This document shows positions 55,301-60,877 of a stretch of DNA of 64,000 nt, in pieces. The stretch covers positions 28,695 to 92,694 of the forward strand of contig JBDWAL010000030.1 in the NCBI GenBank assembly GCA_039978895.1, read 5' to 3'. How positions within the stretch are numbered: the first letter of the stretch is position 1; each line of letters opens with the position of its first letter. Made by a program: the position numbers and the translations under genes. This DNA comes from Aliishimia sp039978895. GTDB lineage: Bacteria; Pseudomonadota; Alphaproteobacteria; Rhodobacterales; Rhodobacteraceae. Below the pieces are notes generated by a model. It did no database searches, was not told the DNA's origin, and saw only the letters and a list, made by a program, of their open reading frames with translations.

Positions 55301-56089
55301 GACGATGCTGGTGCTGGCGGTGATGGCCTCGTTGGCGCCACCGGCCCCGGTGATCGTGAAGCTGGTCCCGCCTGTGTTCAATGTCACATTGGTGTTGTTG
55401 AGGACCGCGCCTGCCTCGATCGAGACAGAGGTGCCGGCCGCACCGGTAAATCCGTCCGCGCCGATGTTCAGGACTGCGCCGCTGCCAAGAACGGCTCCAC
55501 CGGTGGTGAGCGTCAATCCGGTGACGGATGTGGTGGTGCCCGCGTCAAAGGTGACGTTGTTGGTGGTCGCAAGACCTGTGGTGGCGATGGTCAAGGCCCC
55601 GATGTTGGCTTGATCTGTGGTGAGCGTGAGTTGCCCTGCCCCGTTGACGTTAAAGTCGCCGGCAAGGTTTACGCCCCAGTCGACATCCACATCGTTGTTG
55701 AAGTTGAAATCTGTGGTGGATGTTCCGGCCCCGCCAACGTTCTCAATAGAACCTGCTGTGCCTTGAACAAAAGAATAGCCCGCGCCGTTAACGATAATGC
55801 TAGAGGGCTGGCGGCTGCCTTCGATGGTGATGGCTTCGCCTGCGCCCTGAAAACGTGCGTGGTTGCTGTTGGAAAATGTCGTCGCAGCACCACCCCCGGT
55901 TTGCCAGTTGCTGGTGCTGTTGTCCCAAATATCGTTTGTGCCACCGGTGTTCCAATCGATGGTTGCTTGACCCAAAACAGGCCCGGACGCCAATGCGAGG
56001 CTCACGGCCAGCAAGGCGGTCGTTTGGCGTAATCTCGCCTTGGCAATATGCGGCGCGATCCTTGTTCGTAACTGACCCTGAATACCCAT
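46316..56089 (-). CDS. Giant autotransporter adhesin with repeat passenger
   Basis: The best start is the ATG giving MGIQGQLRTRIAPHIAKARL, with AGGGGG upstream; it yields about 3,257 residues. A signal peptide of about 41 residues (core TTALLAVSLALASG, cleavage near VLGQ) leads to a passenger of some 2,900 residues made of imperfect repeats rich in Gly, Thr, Asn, Val and Ala, such as NAGTVTNN-type and GDVTNSGG-type units, typical of a long beta-helix. It is almost free of Cys and Lys. The last about 290 residues form an autotransporter beta barrel ending with the outer-membrane signal ...RWQF (terminal Phe). It is a type Va secreted adhesin or surface fibre. It is followed after 116 bases by tssK on the same strand; whether they share a transcript is unclear. 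Confidence 0.92.
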   Translation of the reverse strand: MGIQGQLRTRIAPHIAKARLRQTTALLAVSLALASGPVLGQATIDWNTGGTNDIWDNSTSNWQTGGGAATTFSNSNHARFQGAGEAITIEGSRQPSSIIVNGAGYSFVQGTAGSIENVGGAGTSTTDFNFNNDVDVDWGVNLAGDFNVNGAGQLTLTTDQANIGALTIATTGLATTNNVTFDAGTTTSVTGLTLTTGGAVLGSGAVLNIGADGFTGAAGTSVSIEAGAVLNNTNVTLNTGGTSFTITGAGGANEAITASTSIVNSGAGTFVVNPGVGNSVALDTALFNNTGTATLAVNSGTLLLSAGAGNLTSSSSNATAVSVASGAQLDADNVTLSAGTSSLAGTVDSNTVALTGSGSATVDGTLTGALSSSSSGTLDVNSGASVSGTVTISNGIATLGANLDGLATSGGNTTVESGVTIAGTTVNSGTSTLGVDGGTLTGLVTNSATLNIDGATGATTGVTTASGGTTNVRDALTGAATVNSGGTLNIRDNAGAGELIGNLANAGTARVEGVLTGNLTNQNGGGATVAASGSVDGNVTNNSGGTATINGDVTGDVTNSGGTANSGALTQGAASTIGGNVVNEAIGTATLGGAVTGTTTNRGTLTVSSTGSLTGDLTNDSGATLTVNGTTGVINNAGTASLDTGAAAGVVINSNELNVDGAASATSITTQNGATTNIREAFSGAATVDAGGTYNVRAVGSQTGSITNAGATEVAGTVTGSVTNNSGGTVTVGATTGVVTVDLTNASGGTAIINGNVNGDVTNAGGTGNAGSLTQGANSTIAGTVTNQLTGTATLNGSVTSGVENLGTLTIGSTADIDGAVLSRSASTITVDGTVASLESNNVSSVGGTVEGITINRGAMTADGATFTGQVRNDNDLDIDGDVTATGGILNRNGGDLDVALAATVTGNVETQATSTTNIAGAVTGSLTNASAATVSGSVGSLVNTGAVTVTGTVGGTTSNAAAATITSDAGTFTGDITNDGTFVVQNTVTANGNFTNNSLIEGTGSSIVNVTSTFTNNATINNTAGTGTFSINAGNIVLGGASSLSGGVVLSGTTTNLGLIDYNVDTQVNSSITNAAGGQITASAEADFNGNNLTNAGDVDINSGGSLVEVGVLNNTSTFDIAAGGSVTANSVTNTGPGVMNNAGTLSSDVTNQSGATFANTGFLDGALTNELGGTASSTTGAGGRVTNDGALDLAGSVSGRFETQSNGVSTITGDVTATGNVDNAGTIIIADGQTLQGATIDNTGTIGVGAGSTLRGRANTLNNSMAINVADGGTVTDAGAINNLATGTITFNGNGTLVSDDDSTGDEVITNDGSVVVNAGAGNTVAVTTPEFVNQGTGEVAVNTGTLNGLGLVTNSSTSANAVNVAAGATLGAANLQTSAGTVTIAGTGNGNITGSGTAAVTVSGDLQGNLAQAGSGALDVSGTMTGDLSNTGASAASVTGAVTGDLTHSGSQSLDLDGTVSGTVNSSGAMTIASTNIGVLNSQVGGNVTIDGDTTVAGATANAGTLTVNAATNLTTSALTNANGATLDVDGTVTSGITNDGGMTLAGSVSGDLTTGATGTTTIDGTSSTGSLNVDANGTVNVNTGTLTTTVGTQNGTVNVANGAALTGTAAFTNSGTLDNAGTVTASTLTNDLTYTQTGTLTGNLVNNNTASLEGAVSGAISNAAGADTNITGALTATSIANAATGDVNVQAGVTQVTSVTNAGNLNILTGAELAATNATTSTGTADIDGTFTGDLTSTTTQLSGTVDGDLTTTGTADLAGAVTGALVSGAASTVTGDLAVTGLTTNNGTMGIDAGQTLTAAGGVTNAATLTVDGTIAGAVQNDNALTANTGSTISSVVNNATAAINGDVTGTVQNSGTGTLTYGGTTTTGGAIINAGTMDVAAGAQLTSTSGVTSSNDLDVDGTLMGDVTVTGGTADIAATGSVQGDIGNAGTLAIAGQADGDVNNTAAVSAATGSTITGNLNNTGAAATATVAGAVQGSATNSGTMTVDATGSVAGGVTNTGSLTANGNIASLDNDGTGNATLNAITVTGGVTNGGTATLTANGTTFNANVLNDGIMTTSGAVNVAGDLTNNFNLSGAGASSVDVAGTFNNNASVSRTGLGSYDITASTIVLGAGSAIGDGVSLTGNTSNSGDITYATDTVLDGNLTNDATGTLTTTAEVDFNGNDLINGGTVTLNPVGSLTGIDALTNSGAIATGAGTSITATTLLNQAAGNITGGADITAAVTNQAGGTINTTATITGDVLNSGDVTASTGIVGAVTNNDAGTVTTSGSISGAAANTGSGTVSATAGIGGNATNDDSGTVTTAGTIGGDATNTGTGTINATAGITGDVANASTGTVSTTGTVGGDVNNSGAGTVTATTGVTGNVANSGTFSAGTVGGTLDNAAGGTATVVNGVGGATTNDGALTLAGTVGGILDNNAGATLVMNADTAATSLTNAGTATLNAGTTLTAPVTNEGTGTLTALGAINGDLTAETGSTTTSTGGVAGAVTNDGAMTLAGTVTGAVDNQSNGTLTTGGAGTFASLSNAGTTIVSAGDAVSIAGGTTNAAGATISVNGALTSDVTNAATGIVSVNTGGSVTGDVTNSGALTLAGGPVTGNVTNDGAVSVTADSTINGTLGIAAVGTGLVQAGQVLTVTGLTSNAGTLNVLGGYSGDIANTGDLDLANGLTGDLTSTDGSADVAGTFTGDLTASGGTLAFTGDSAVAGTATFGVDTSVAAGQTLTAGNTILQTGTTFDLAGTLTSPLALQTGSILEFGGSIIGDVSGAGTVNLSGGQRSITGDLASTGIDLTFNIDLAEGAGGITRGDSLAVSGAVTGDYTINLNLMSLDFGDQTNDIVLIDTDDGAGSAYTAEFGFVVFDPSVAGALGTEFPDPAGEDTLSPFLSDFIYTLETGTTVSNEGDLLLVPRINPGISGLAGNIALTQSLIGTVINRPTSPFVSGLAVPSEDKCGPGVWSRATAGTADADGSTTSSTGTDESEISATYFGAQFGADIGCYQGHFNEWDLSLGISAGFNEASGSQPVFVVDGGGNNLLISTTETDLSQVYGGFYLTAAKGSFTADLQVRSESTEFTVNNPQLGLNNSKFDVDGTTVSGAVSYSIVPEDANGWRFVPTAGFSITDNSTDLITFGSGSSTRTLQVNDTTSEVGFIGATAARVQVAEDGLSANNYFVTGTYYKDFSSDLTSVFTPSSGISETLTSENLGDYAEISAGWNYIKILEQGPGEKAARQFNASVRGDARVSDSLQSFGVTGQIRWQF

Positions 56090-56220
56090 GCCGAAAACCC
56101 CCTGAAATAGTATGACTAAAAATGTCCTTACGTCAGGGGACAAAGTCGGCGGATATCTTACAATCATCAAGTGAAAATTCGGTTTTGCCGCGATTTTGCC
56201 ACAAACCGTGTCGTTGAAGC

Positions 56221-57423
56221 TTAGCTTGGCGACAAATCCGCGAAGGCGTCTGGCGACAGATCTTCCCAGAACACCCGTATAGCTTGGGCATTTAGTGCAG
56301 ACATCCAGCCGAATCTCTCAAAATCAGCGCGCGCGTTGGCCTGCTCGATTTGTGACATAAACAACCGCTTGTCGGCGTCGCGTTGGGTTGGGGAGCGTGC
56401 GTTCACCAAGGCTTGCACAATTTTCAATTGCGCGGCGCGGTCGCTCAGGCCCCCGGTCTCGGGAACGGGCTCTTGAAAATCGTCGCGCAATGCCGCTGTC
56501 AAATACCGCACTGGGTTCTTCACATCGCGCTGCCCGGTCACATAGGTCAGCTTTTGGGCAACATAGGTTTCGCCGTGCTCGCCAATCCATTGCCGCGCCA
56601 AGCGATCGCTGACCCCAAGCGCACGCAATCTGGCGTAAACGGGTGCTGCGCGCAGCCCTTCGCCGTCATCCAAATCTAAGATCGACAGTTGCGGATTTTC
56701 CGTGATCTTGAACCGAATATGGCTGACGGCCCTGCCCTGTTTGCGCGTTTGCGGCGTGATCACGATGTTCGAAGATCGGTTTACCTCCGCGACAGCTGGC
56801 TTGATGATCTTGGCATTCAGATGTTTGAACGTCTCGTAATAGACGCTGTCCCCTACCCCCATAAGCCTGCGAAACAGCTCGATTGGCCACCATCCGGTCG
56901 ACCCTGTGCGCACGAACCGATAACAGTTCTCATAAAGCGCCAGCGCATGCCCAGAGGTGAATTTGCGCTGAATGTTCAAATTGATCAGCGCAAAGACTTT
57001 GGGGTCATTCAACTTCTCGGCCAAAGCGGGCGAATAGCTGTACTCGCACACGCCGCCTTTCAGCTTGGCATAAGCCAGCAAACTCGAAACGCCCCACTCC
57101 TGCCGTCCGTCGGGATCAAGCATGTCCCATTCCGCCACGGTCTCGGCCAGTCCACGCAAAGACGCCTTCAACGTCTCCATGTCGTTTGAGTTATACCCGA
57201 TCATCAAACACAACGTCCGCGCGTCAATCACATGGGTCGCTTGGCTCGTCAGCGTGTCATAGGCATTCAGCAACAACACGTTTGAAAGCTTACGCTGCAA
57301 CAGCGTCAACTTTCCCGACACATGGATCGCTGCCACGTGTTTTTTCACCGCACCACGTCGCAACGCGCCCGCAAGCTGAGAGCGGTCGATCTCCGACTCC
57401 AGTGTTTCTATCTGCTCTTCCAT
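56221..57423 (-). CDS. rep: Plasmid replication initiator, Rep_3 superfamily
   Basis: The 400-residue protein beginning MEEQIETLESEIDRSQLAGA has the winged-helix pattern of Rep_3 initiators: LTLLQRKLSNVLLLNAYD, then the second domain with FTSGHALALYENCYRFVRTG, WWPIELFRRLMGVGDSVYYE, FKHLNAKIIKPAVAEVNRSS and VSHIRFKI. Such proteins bind iterons and open the origin. A longer frame to 57591 runs through iteron-like DNA and is less likely to be coding. The gene is divergent from parA, with the iteron origin between them. The C-terminal about 130 residues (ARLRALGVSDRLARQWIGEH, etc.) are an extra part. This marks the window as extrachromosomal. Confidence 0.9.
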   Translation of the reverse strand: MEEQIETLESEIDRSQLAGALRRGAVKKHVAAIHVSGKLTLLQRKLSNVLLLNAYDTLTSQATHVIDARTLCLMIGYNSNDMETLKASLRGLAETVAEWDMLDPDGRQEWGVSSLLAYAKLKGGVCEYSYSPALAEKLNDPKVFALINLNIQRKFTSGHALALYENCYRFVRTGSTGWWPIELFRRLMGVGDSVYYETFKHLNAKIIKPAVAEVNRSSNIVITPQTRKQGRAVSHIRFKITENPQLSILDLDDGEGLRAAPVYARLRALGVSDRLARQWIGEHGETYVAQKLTYVTGQRDVKNPVRYLTAALRDDFQEPVPETGGLSDRAAQLKIVQALVNARSPTQRDADKRLFMSQIEQANARADFERFGWMSALNAQAIRVFWEDLSPDAFADLSPS

Positions 57424-57950
57424 GGGCCTGCTCTGCCTCACGATTTTATTATTGCCTGTACTATCGTCATAAAGGTACCACAGCGCAAGCCCCTTGCAGG
57501 TGCCTTCAAATCGAAAATATCGCCCCCTGTAAACGGGTTCCTTTCGCTGATGGCCTTGATCGAAAGGTACCAAGATACAGGATTGGATCAATGACGATGA
57601 CTATAGATAGACCCTAAATAACCCACAAAGGAGTCTAAACCGTACTCAGGTGCTCTATCCCCCGCGAATCGGGGCCTTATCCCCTGCATTTGGGTACCTC
57701 AAACCCTGAATACGGGTCCCTTTCGTCCTGTATTCAGGTCCCAAAAAGAGTCTAACCCATTGGTCTACGGTTATTTTAATACGCTAAAGTTCTTAAAGAC
57801 CTAAAAGAATCTAAAGTCTTTAGGCACAGTCCGGTTGTGTTCTTTTTTCTTTGTAAATCAACGCGACACTGTATCTGCGATTCCCTTTTCCTTCAGATGT
57901 GCGATAGAATGTTAGATATACTCCAAAATAGCGCATCTGCTCGAGGGATC
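57424..57950. other. Replication origin region with iterons
   Basis: The gap between rep and parA holds at least six degenerate repeats of about 21 bases with the consensus CCTGWAWWCGGGTWCCTTTCG. Clear copies lie at 57526-57546, 57705-57725 and 57727-57747, a reversed one at 57561-57581, and weaker ones at 57640-57659 and 57683-57700. Two decayed copies may lie at 57471-57510. The last iteron is followed by an AT-rich stretch (about 57765-57830) suitable for strand opening. GAGTCTAA repeats occur near 57631 and 57748. This combination next to a Rep_3 gene is characteristic of an iteron-controlled origin. Confidence 0.8.
57795..57821. promoter_or_regulatory. Inverted repeat upstream of parA
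   Basis: Arms AAAGAC and GTCTTT flank CTAAAAGAATCTAAA. An overlapping pair CCTAAA/TTTAGG makes an alternative fold. The position, between the iterons and parA, fits an autoregulatory operator for the parAB operon. No -35/-10 pair could be assigned with confidence. Confidence 0.4.
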
Positions 57951-59333
57951 ATGACATCACAATCTAAACCGGACGTTCCGCCATATCTGGGACTCGATCC
58001 CGAAGCAGCCGCAGCCAAGCTCGGCCAGCCTATCGACTCTGCTCGATTCGCAAAAGCCGCCGCTTTCGCAGCGAAAGGTCGCGATGATCTCGCCAAACGC
58101 GGATACGCCCCTGATGGCAAAAAGCGATTGCGTAAGTTCTCCACATGGGAAGTTTGCCGCTATCTGATCCCCGTCGCTCCGGCCCATTTTCGCCGTGTCC
58201 TCAAAGCGAATCCAGACCTTCCCCAAGGCACAGGCGAGGGCAATTCCAAATGGTTCACCCTCGATGACATCTTAACCCTGCGTGACCACTTCGCCGCCGA
58301 AGGCTCCGCGAGCCGTCCCTACAAAGCATGGCGCCCGGAAGGGCTGCCTGCGAAGGTTCTCGCGGTTGCCAACTTCAAAGGTGGGGTTGGCAAAACATCC
58401 ACCTGCGCGCATCTCGCAATGTCAGCGGCGCTTGATGGGTACAAAGTACTGGTCATTGATCTTGATAGCCAAGGCTCGCTGACCTCCATTATGGGCGGCG
58501 AAGTTGAGGACGAATGGTCCACTGCTTTCCCCCTCCTTGCCAAGGATTTCGCCCGCCACGTTCAGTCTGAAAACATCGTTCGCCGCGCAGATGGGCGCAC
58601 CGAACTCCCCTTTGACGAAACATTAACCGAAGCTCTTGAGGTTTCGCCGCGAAACCTCATCCAATCCACACATTGGCCCAATATTGATCTGATCGGGGCG
58701 CAGTTGAACCTTTATTGGGCGGAATTTCAGGTCCCTGTTTGGCGGATGCAATCGGGATCATGGCCCCTTTGGGATGCCCTCACCAACGCCTTGGAATCTG
58801 AGGATATCCTCAACGAGTACGACCTCATTCTCCTCGATACCCCCCCTGCCCTTGGCTATCTCACAATCAACGCTTTGGCCGCCGCAGATATCCTGCTTGT
58901 CCCCTTGGGTGCATCGTTCCTAGAGTTCGATTCGACGGGCCGATTCTTCGATATGCTCTATTCCACTTTCGCCTCCATAGAGGACGGCGAAAACACCGCC
59001 AGACGTCGCGCGGGACTGCCGGAAATGAAGTTTGAATGGGACGCTGTGCGCGCCTTGATTACCCGATTTGACGCCTCGCAACAGACCGATTTGGCCAATG
59101 TTATCCAAGCCTATTTCGGGGATTTCATGGCCACGTATCGCCAAGAAGTCACGGCCATGGTGGGGCAGGCGGGTGAGCAGGTTAATGGCATCTATGAAGC
59201 CGATTACCGTCAGTTCAATCGCGATACTTATGTGCGGGGTCGCGAGACGTTTGATCGGACTTGGGCTGAGGTCAAAGAGGTGATCTTGGGGGCGTGGTGG
59301 CGTGATTTGCAGATGAAAAACGGGAGCGAATAA
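57951..59333 (+). CDS. parA: Plasmid partition ATPase ParA
   Basis: I chose the ATG with GAGGG four bases upstream, giving MTSQSKPDVPPYLGLDPEAA and 460 residues. Upstream in-frame starts (ATG 57909, ATG 57897, GTG 57837) exist but have poor ribosome sites. An N-terminal DNA-binding part (about 55-125, with STWEVCRYLIP and WFTLDDILTLRDHF, MerR-like helix-turn-helix) precedes the ATPase domain. The deviant Walker A KGGVGKTS lies at about 143-150, followed by LVIDLDSQGS and LILLDTPPALGYLTINAL. It drives plasmid segregation with ParB and probably represses its own promoter. A parS-like palindrome lies inside the gene at 58640-58656. The stop directly precedes the parB ATG. Confidence 0.94.
   Translation: MTSQSKPDVPPYLGLDPEAAAAKLGQPIDSARFAKAAAFAAKGRDDLAKRGYAPDGKKRLRKFSTWEVCRYLIPVAPAHFRRVLKANPDLPQGTGEGNSKWFTLDDILTLRDHFAAEGSASRPYKAWRPEGLPAKVLAVANFKGGVGKTSTCAHLAMSAALDGYKVLVIDLDSQGSLTSIMGGEVEDEWSTAFPLLAKDFARHVQSENIVRRADGRTELPFDETLTEALEVSPRNLIQSTHWPNIDLIGAQLNLYWAEFQVPVWRMQSGSWPLWDALTNALESEDILNEYDLILLDTPPALGYLTINALAAADILLVPLGASFLEFDSTGRFFDMLYSTFASIEDGENTARRRAGLPEMKFEWDAVRALITRFDASQQTDLANVIQAYFGDFMATYRQEVTAMVGQAGEQVNGIYEADYRQFNRDTYVRGRETFDRTWAEVKEVILGAWWRDLQMKNGSE
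58063..58077. repeat. Variant parS-like palindrome inside parA
   Basis: CTTTCGCAGCGAAAG is a perfect palindrome around a central A and shares the core TTTCGCNGCGAAA with the parS-like sites further downstream, but differs in the outer bases. It lies in the N-terminal coding part of parA. It may be a low-affinity ParB site or a chance product of Ala/Lys codons. Confidence 0.4.
58640..58656. repeat. parS-like centromere palindrome inside parA
   Basis: GGTTTCGCCGCGAAACC is a perfect 17-base palindrome around a central C, and the symmetry extends by two bases on each side (GAGG...CCTC). The same 17-base element occurs downstream of parB. This is the probable ParB binding site. It lies in the middle of the parA coding sequence. 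Confidence 0.75.
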
Positions 59334-60437
59334 ATGGCCAAACGTAGACGTCTTGAAGCGCCTTCGGCGGCGGATTTGGATAAGATCGAAACCGAGTTTC
59401 GCCGCGAAACCCCAGCTGTTGGAACGAGCCGTCCAAGCTTGCAACCGCCCATCGCACAGGTCGCAGCGCAGGCGGCGGGGGCGGGTGATCCACTACCAGC
59501 TGAGACGCGCGCCAAGCTGGCGAAGGCGGATAAGTTGGACCTCGCGGAGCAAGCGGGATTGCTGATGCAAGAGGTGGCGATCGACCAGATCGACAGCGAG
59601 GCAATGATCCGGGATCGGACGGTTTTGGTCGAGGCGGAAATGCTGGAATTGAAGCTGTCGATCCGACGAAATGGGTTGCGGTTGCCAATCGAGATTTACC
59701 CGCTGGAAACGCCGCGGGATGGCAAAATCTATGGGTTGCTGAGTGGTTATCGACGGTTGATGGCACTGCATGGATTGCGGGAATTGAACCCCGGTAAGTT
59801 CGACACGATCCGGGCCATTATCCGGCCCGCACAAGAAAGCGCAGATGCGTTCGCGGCGATGGTGGAAGAGAATGAAGTTCGCGCCCAGTTGAGCCATTTT
59901 GAGCGGGGTCGGATTGCGGTGATCGCGACGAAGAACGGGGCATTTGAGTCCGTTGAGGCGGCGGTGTCGGGATTGTTCCCGGTGGCCTCAAAGGCGAAGC
60001 GCAGCAAGATCAGATCCTTTGCGCTGATCTTTGAAGAGCTGGGCGATATGCTGGCGTTCCCTGAAGCTATTCGGGAGCGGGACGGGCTGCGGATCGCGAC
60101 GGGATTGAGGGCAGGGGCGGAGCGGCGGATTAGGGAGGTTCTGGCCTCTGATCAGGGGATCGATCCTGAGAGCGAATGGGCGCTGATTGAGGCCGTGTTG
60201 GAGGAGTTTTCCGACAAGCCCAAGCATGTGCGACGAGGCGGGCGACCGGGGTTGAGCGTGCCCAAAGCGGGCTGGCAGGATACGGAAACCTTGCACCTGT
60301 CGAGCGGCATAACACTGCGCCGCGAAACCGATTCCCAAGGATATCTGATCCGTATGCAGGGCAGGGGGCTTAGTCCCGATTTGGTCGAAAAGGCGATGGA
60401 GCATCTGCGGTATTTGCTGGAAAAACCCGATAATTAG
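59334..60437 (+). CDS. parB: Plasmid partition protein ParB
   Basis: The 367-residue protein follows parA without a gap. The ParB/Spo0J N-terminal domain (about 78-190) contains LKLSIRRNGLRLPIEIYPLE, LLSGYRRLMALHGLREL, and the AMVEENEVRAQLSHFERGR segment (a degenerate form of the ENxxRxxLxxxE motif). A helix-turn-helix region follows (about 195-245) with AVSGLFPVASKAKRSKIRSF. The C-terminal part (about 290-367) carries a basic RRGGRPGL and likely dimerises. It binds the GGTTTCGCNGCGAAACC palindromes seen in and after the par genes. A near-copy of the palindrome lies within its own 5' coding part. Confidence 0.94.
   Translation: MAKRRRLEAPSAADLDKIETEFRRETPAVGTSRPSLQPPIAQVAAQAAGAGDPLPAETRAKLAKADKLDLAEQAGLLMQEVAIDQIDSEAMIRDRTVLVEAEMLELKLSIRRNGLRLPIEIYPLETPRDGKIYGLLSGYRRLMALHGLRELNPGKFDTIRAIIRPAQESADAFAAMVEENEVRAQLSHFERGRIAVIATKNGAFESVEAAVSGLFPVASKAKRSKIRSFALIFEELGDMLAFPEAIRERDGLRIATGLRAGAERRIREVLASDQGIDPESEWALIEAVLEEFSDKPKHVRRGGRPGLSVPKAGWQDTETLHLSSGITLRRETDSQGYLIRMQGRGLSPDLVEKAMEHLRYLLEKPDN
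59395..59411. repeat. parS-like palindrome inside parB (one mismatch)
   Basis: AGTTTCGCCGCGAAACC matches the parS-like element in 16 of 17 positions. The inner 15 bases are a perfect palindrome. It lies about 60 bases into parB. A half site (CGCCGCGAAACC) lies near the end of parB at 60318-60329. Confidence 0.65.
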
Positions 60438-60443
60438 GGCGGA

Positions 60444-60548
60444 GGTTTCGCCGCGAAACCCAGGCGAAAAAATGTTTGTTTTCAGTAGGTTGAGTTTTGC
60501 GAAACCTTTACTGCCCCGGATAGGCTAGATAGGTTTCGCTGCGAAACC
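60444..60548. repeat. Pair of parS-like centromere palindromes after parB
   Basis: Just after the parB stop, GGTTTCGCCGCGAAACC (60444-60460) and GGTTTCGCTGCGAAACC (60532-60548) are two perfect 17-base palindromes that differ only at the central base. A half site (TTTTGCGAAACC) lies between them at 60495-60506. Two full sites spaced 88 bases apart next to parB are typical of a plasmid centromere. Confidence 0.85.
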
Positions 60549-60632
60549 AAAGGCTTTTATATAATGTTATCAGGGGTTTGGTTTTGACGGGTCGGTTTTT
60601 TAGTTTCTACGAGAGCAGCATGCTTTGAAAAC

Positions 60633-60877
60633 TCAACCCTTATGATCTTCAAGGCAATTCATTTGGCGATCTGCACGCCTTTTGGTATCTAAATCGCGCG
60701 CATGATCGGCAAGGGACAGCGAGTTCAAACGCCCGTCTCGCCATTCCAGCCGTTCGCGACACGCGCGGAAAATGTATCCAATAGTGTGCCCCCCCCATTT
60801 GCCTTTCAGAACATTTGCGACAAAGCCGCTAAGACGGTCTGACGCTAAGTGTCTAGGCGGGGAAACAACACTTTTAA
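60633..60877 (-). pseudogene. Possible gene remnant without start codon
   Basis: A minus-strand open frame of about 80 codons with natural-looking protein composition (LSGFVANVLKGKWGGHTIGY followed by IFRACRERLEWRDGRL) ends at a TGA at 60633. It has no credible start codon and its upstream end overlaps the 3' end of metG. I do not recognise the family. It may be the C-terminal remnant of a gene whose front was lost when metG arrived. The remaining part of 60549-60844 holds nothing I can name. Confidence 0.3.

Noticed and set aside
52920..55613. Open frame of 897 codons on the plus strand
   Set aside because: It is antisense to the giant autotransporter, rich in Val/Pro/Ala/Ser in the way expected from a reverse-read GTN/GCN/ACN repeat sequence, and has no ribosome site.
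46316..56089. Regular repeats as a CRISPR-like array
   Set aside because: The repeats are imperfect, of variable length, keep the reading frame and lack constant direct repeats with unique spacers.
57424..57591. N-terminal extension of the replication protein
   Set aside because: This stretch consists largely of iteron-like repeats, and a start with acceptable spacing lies at 57423.
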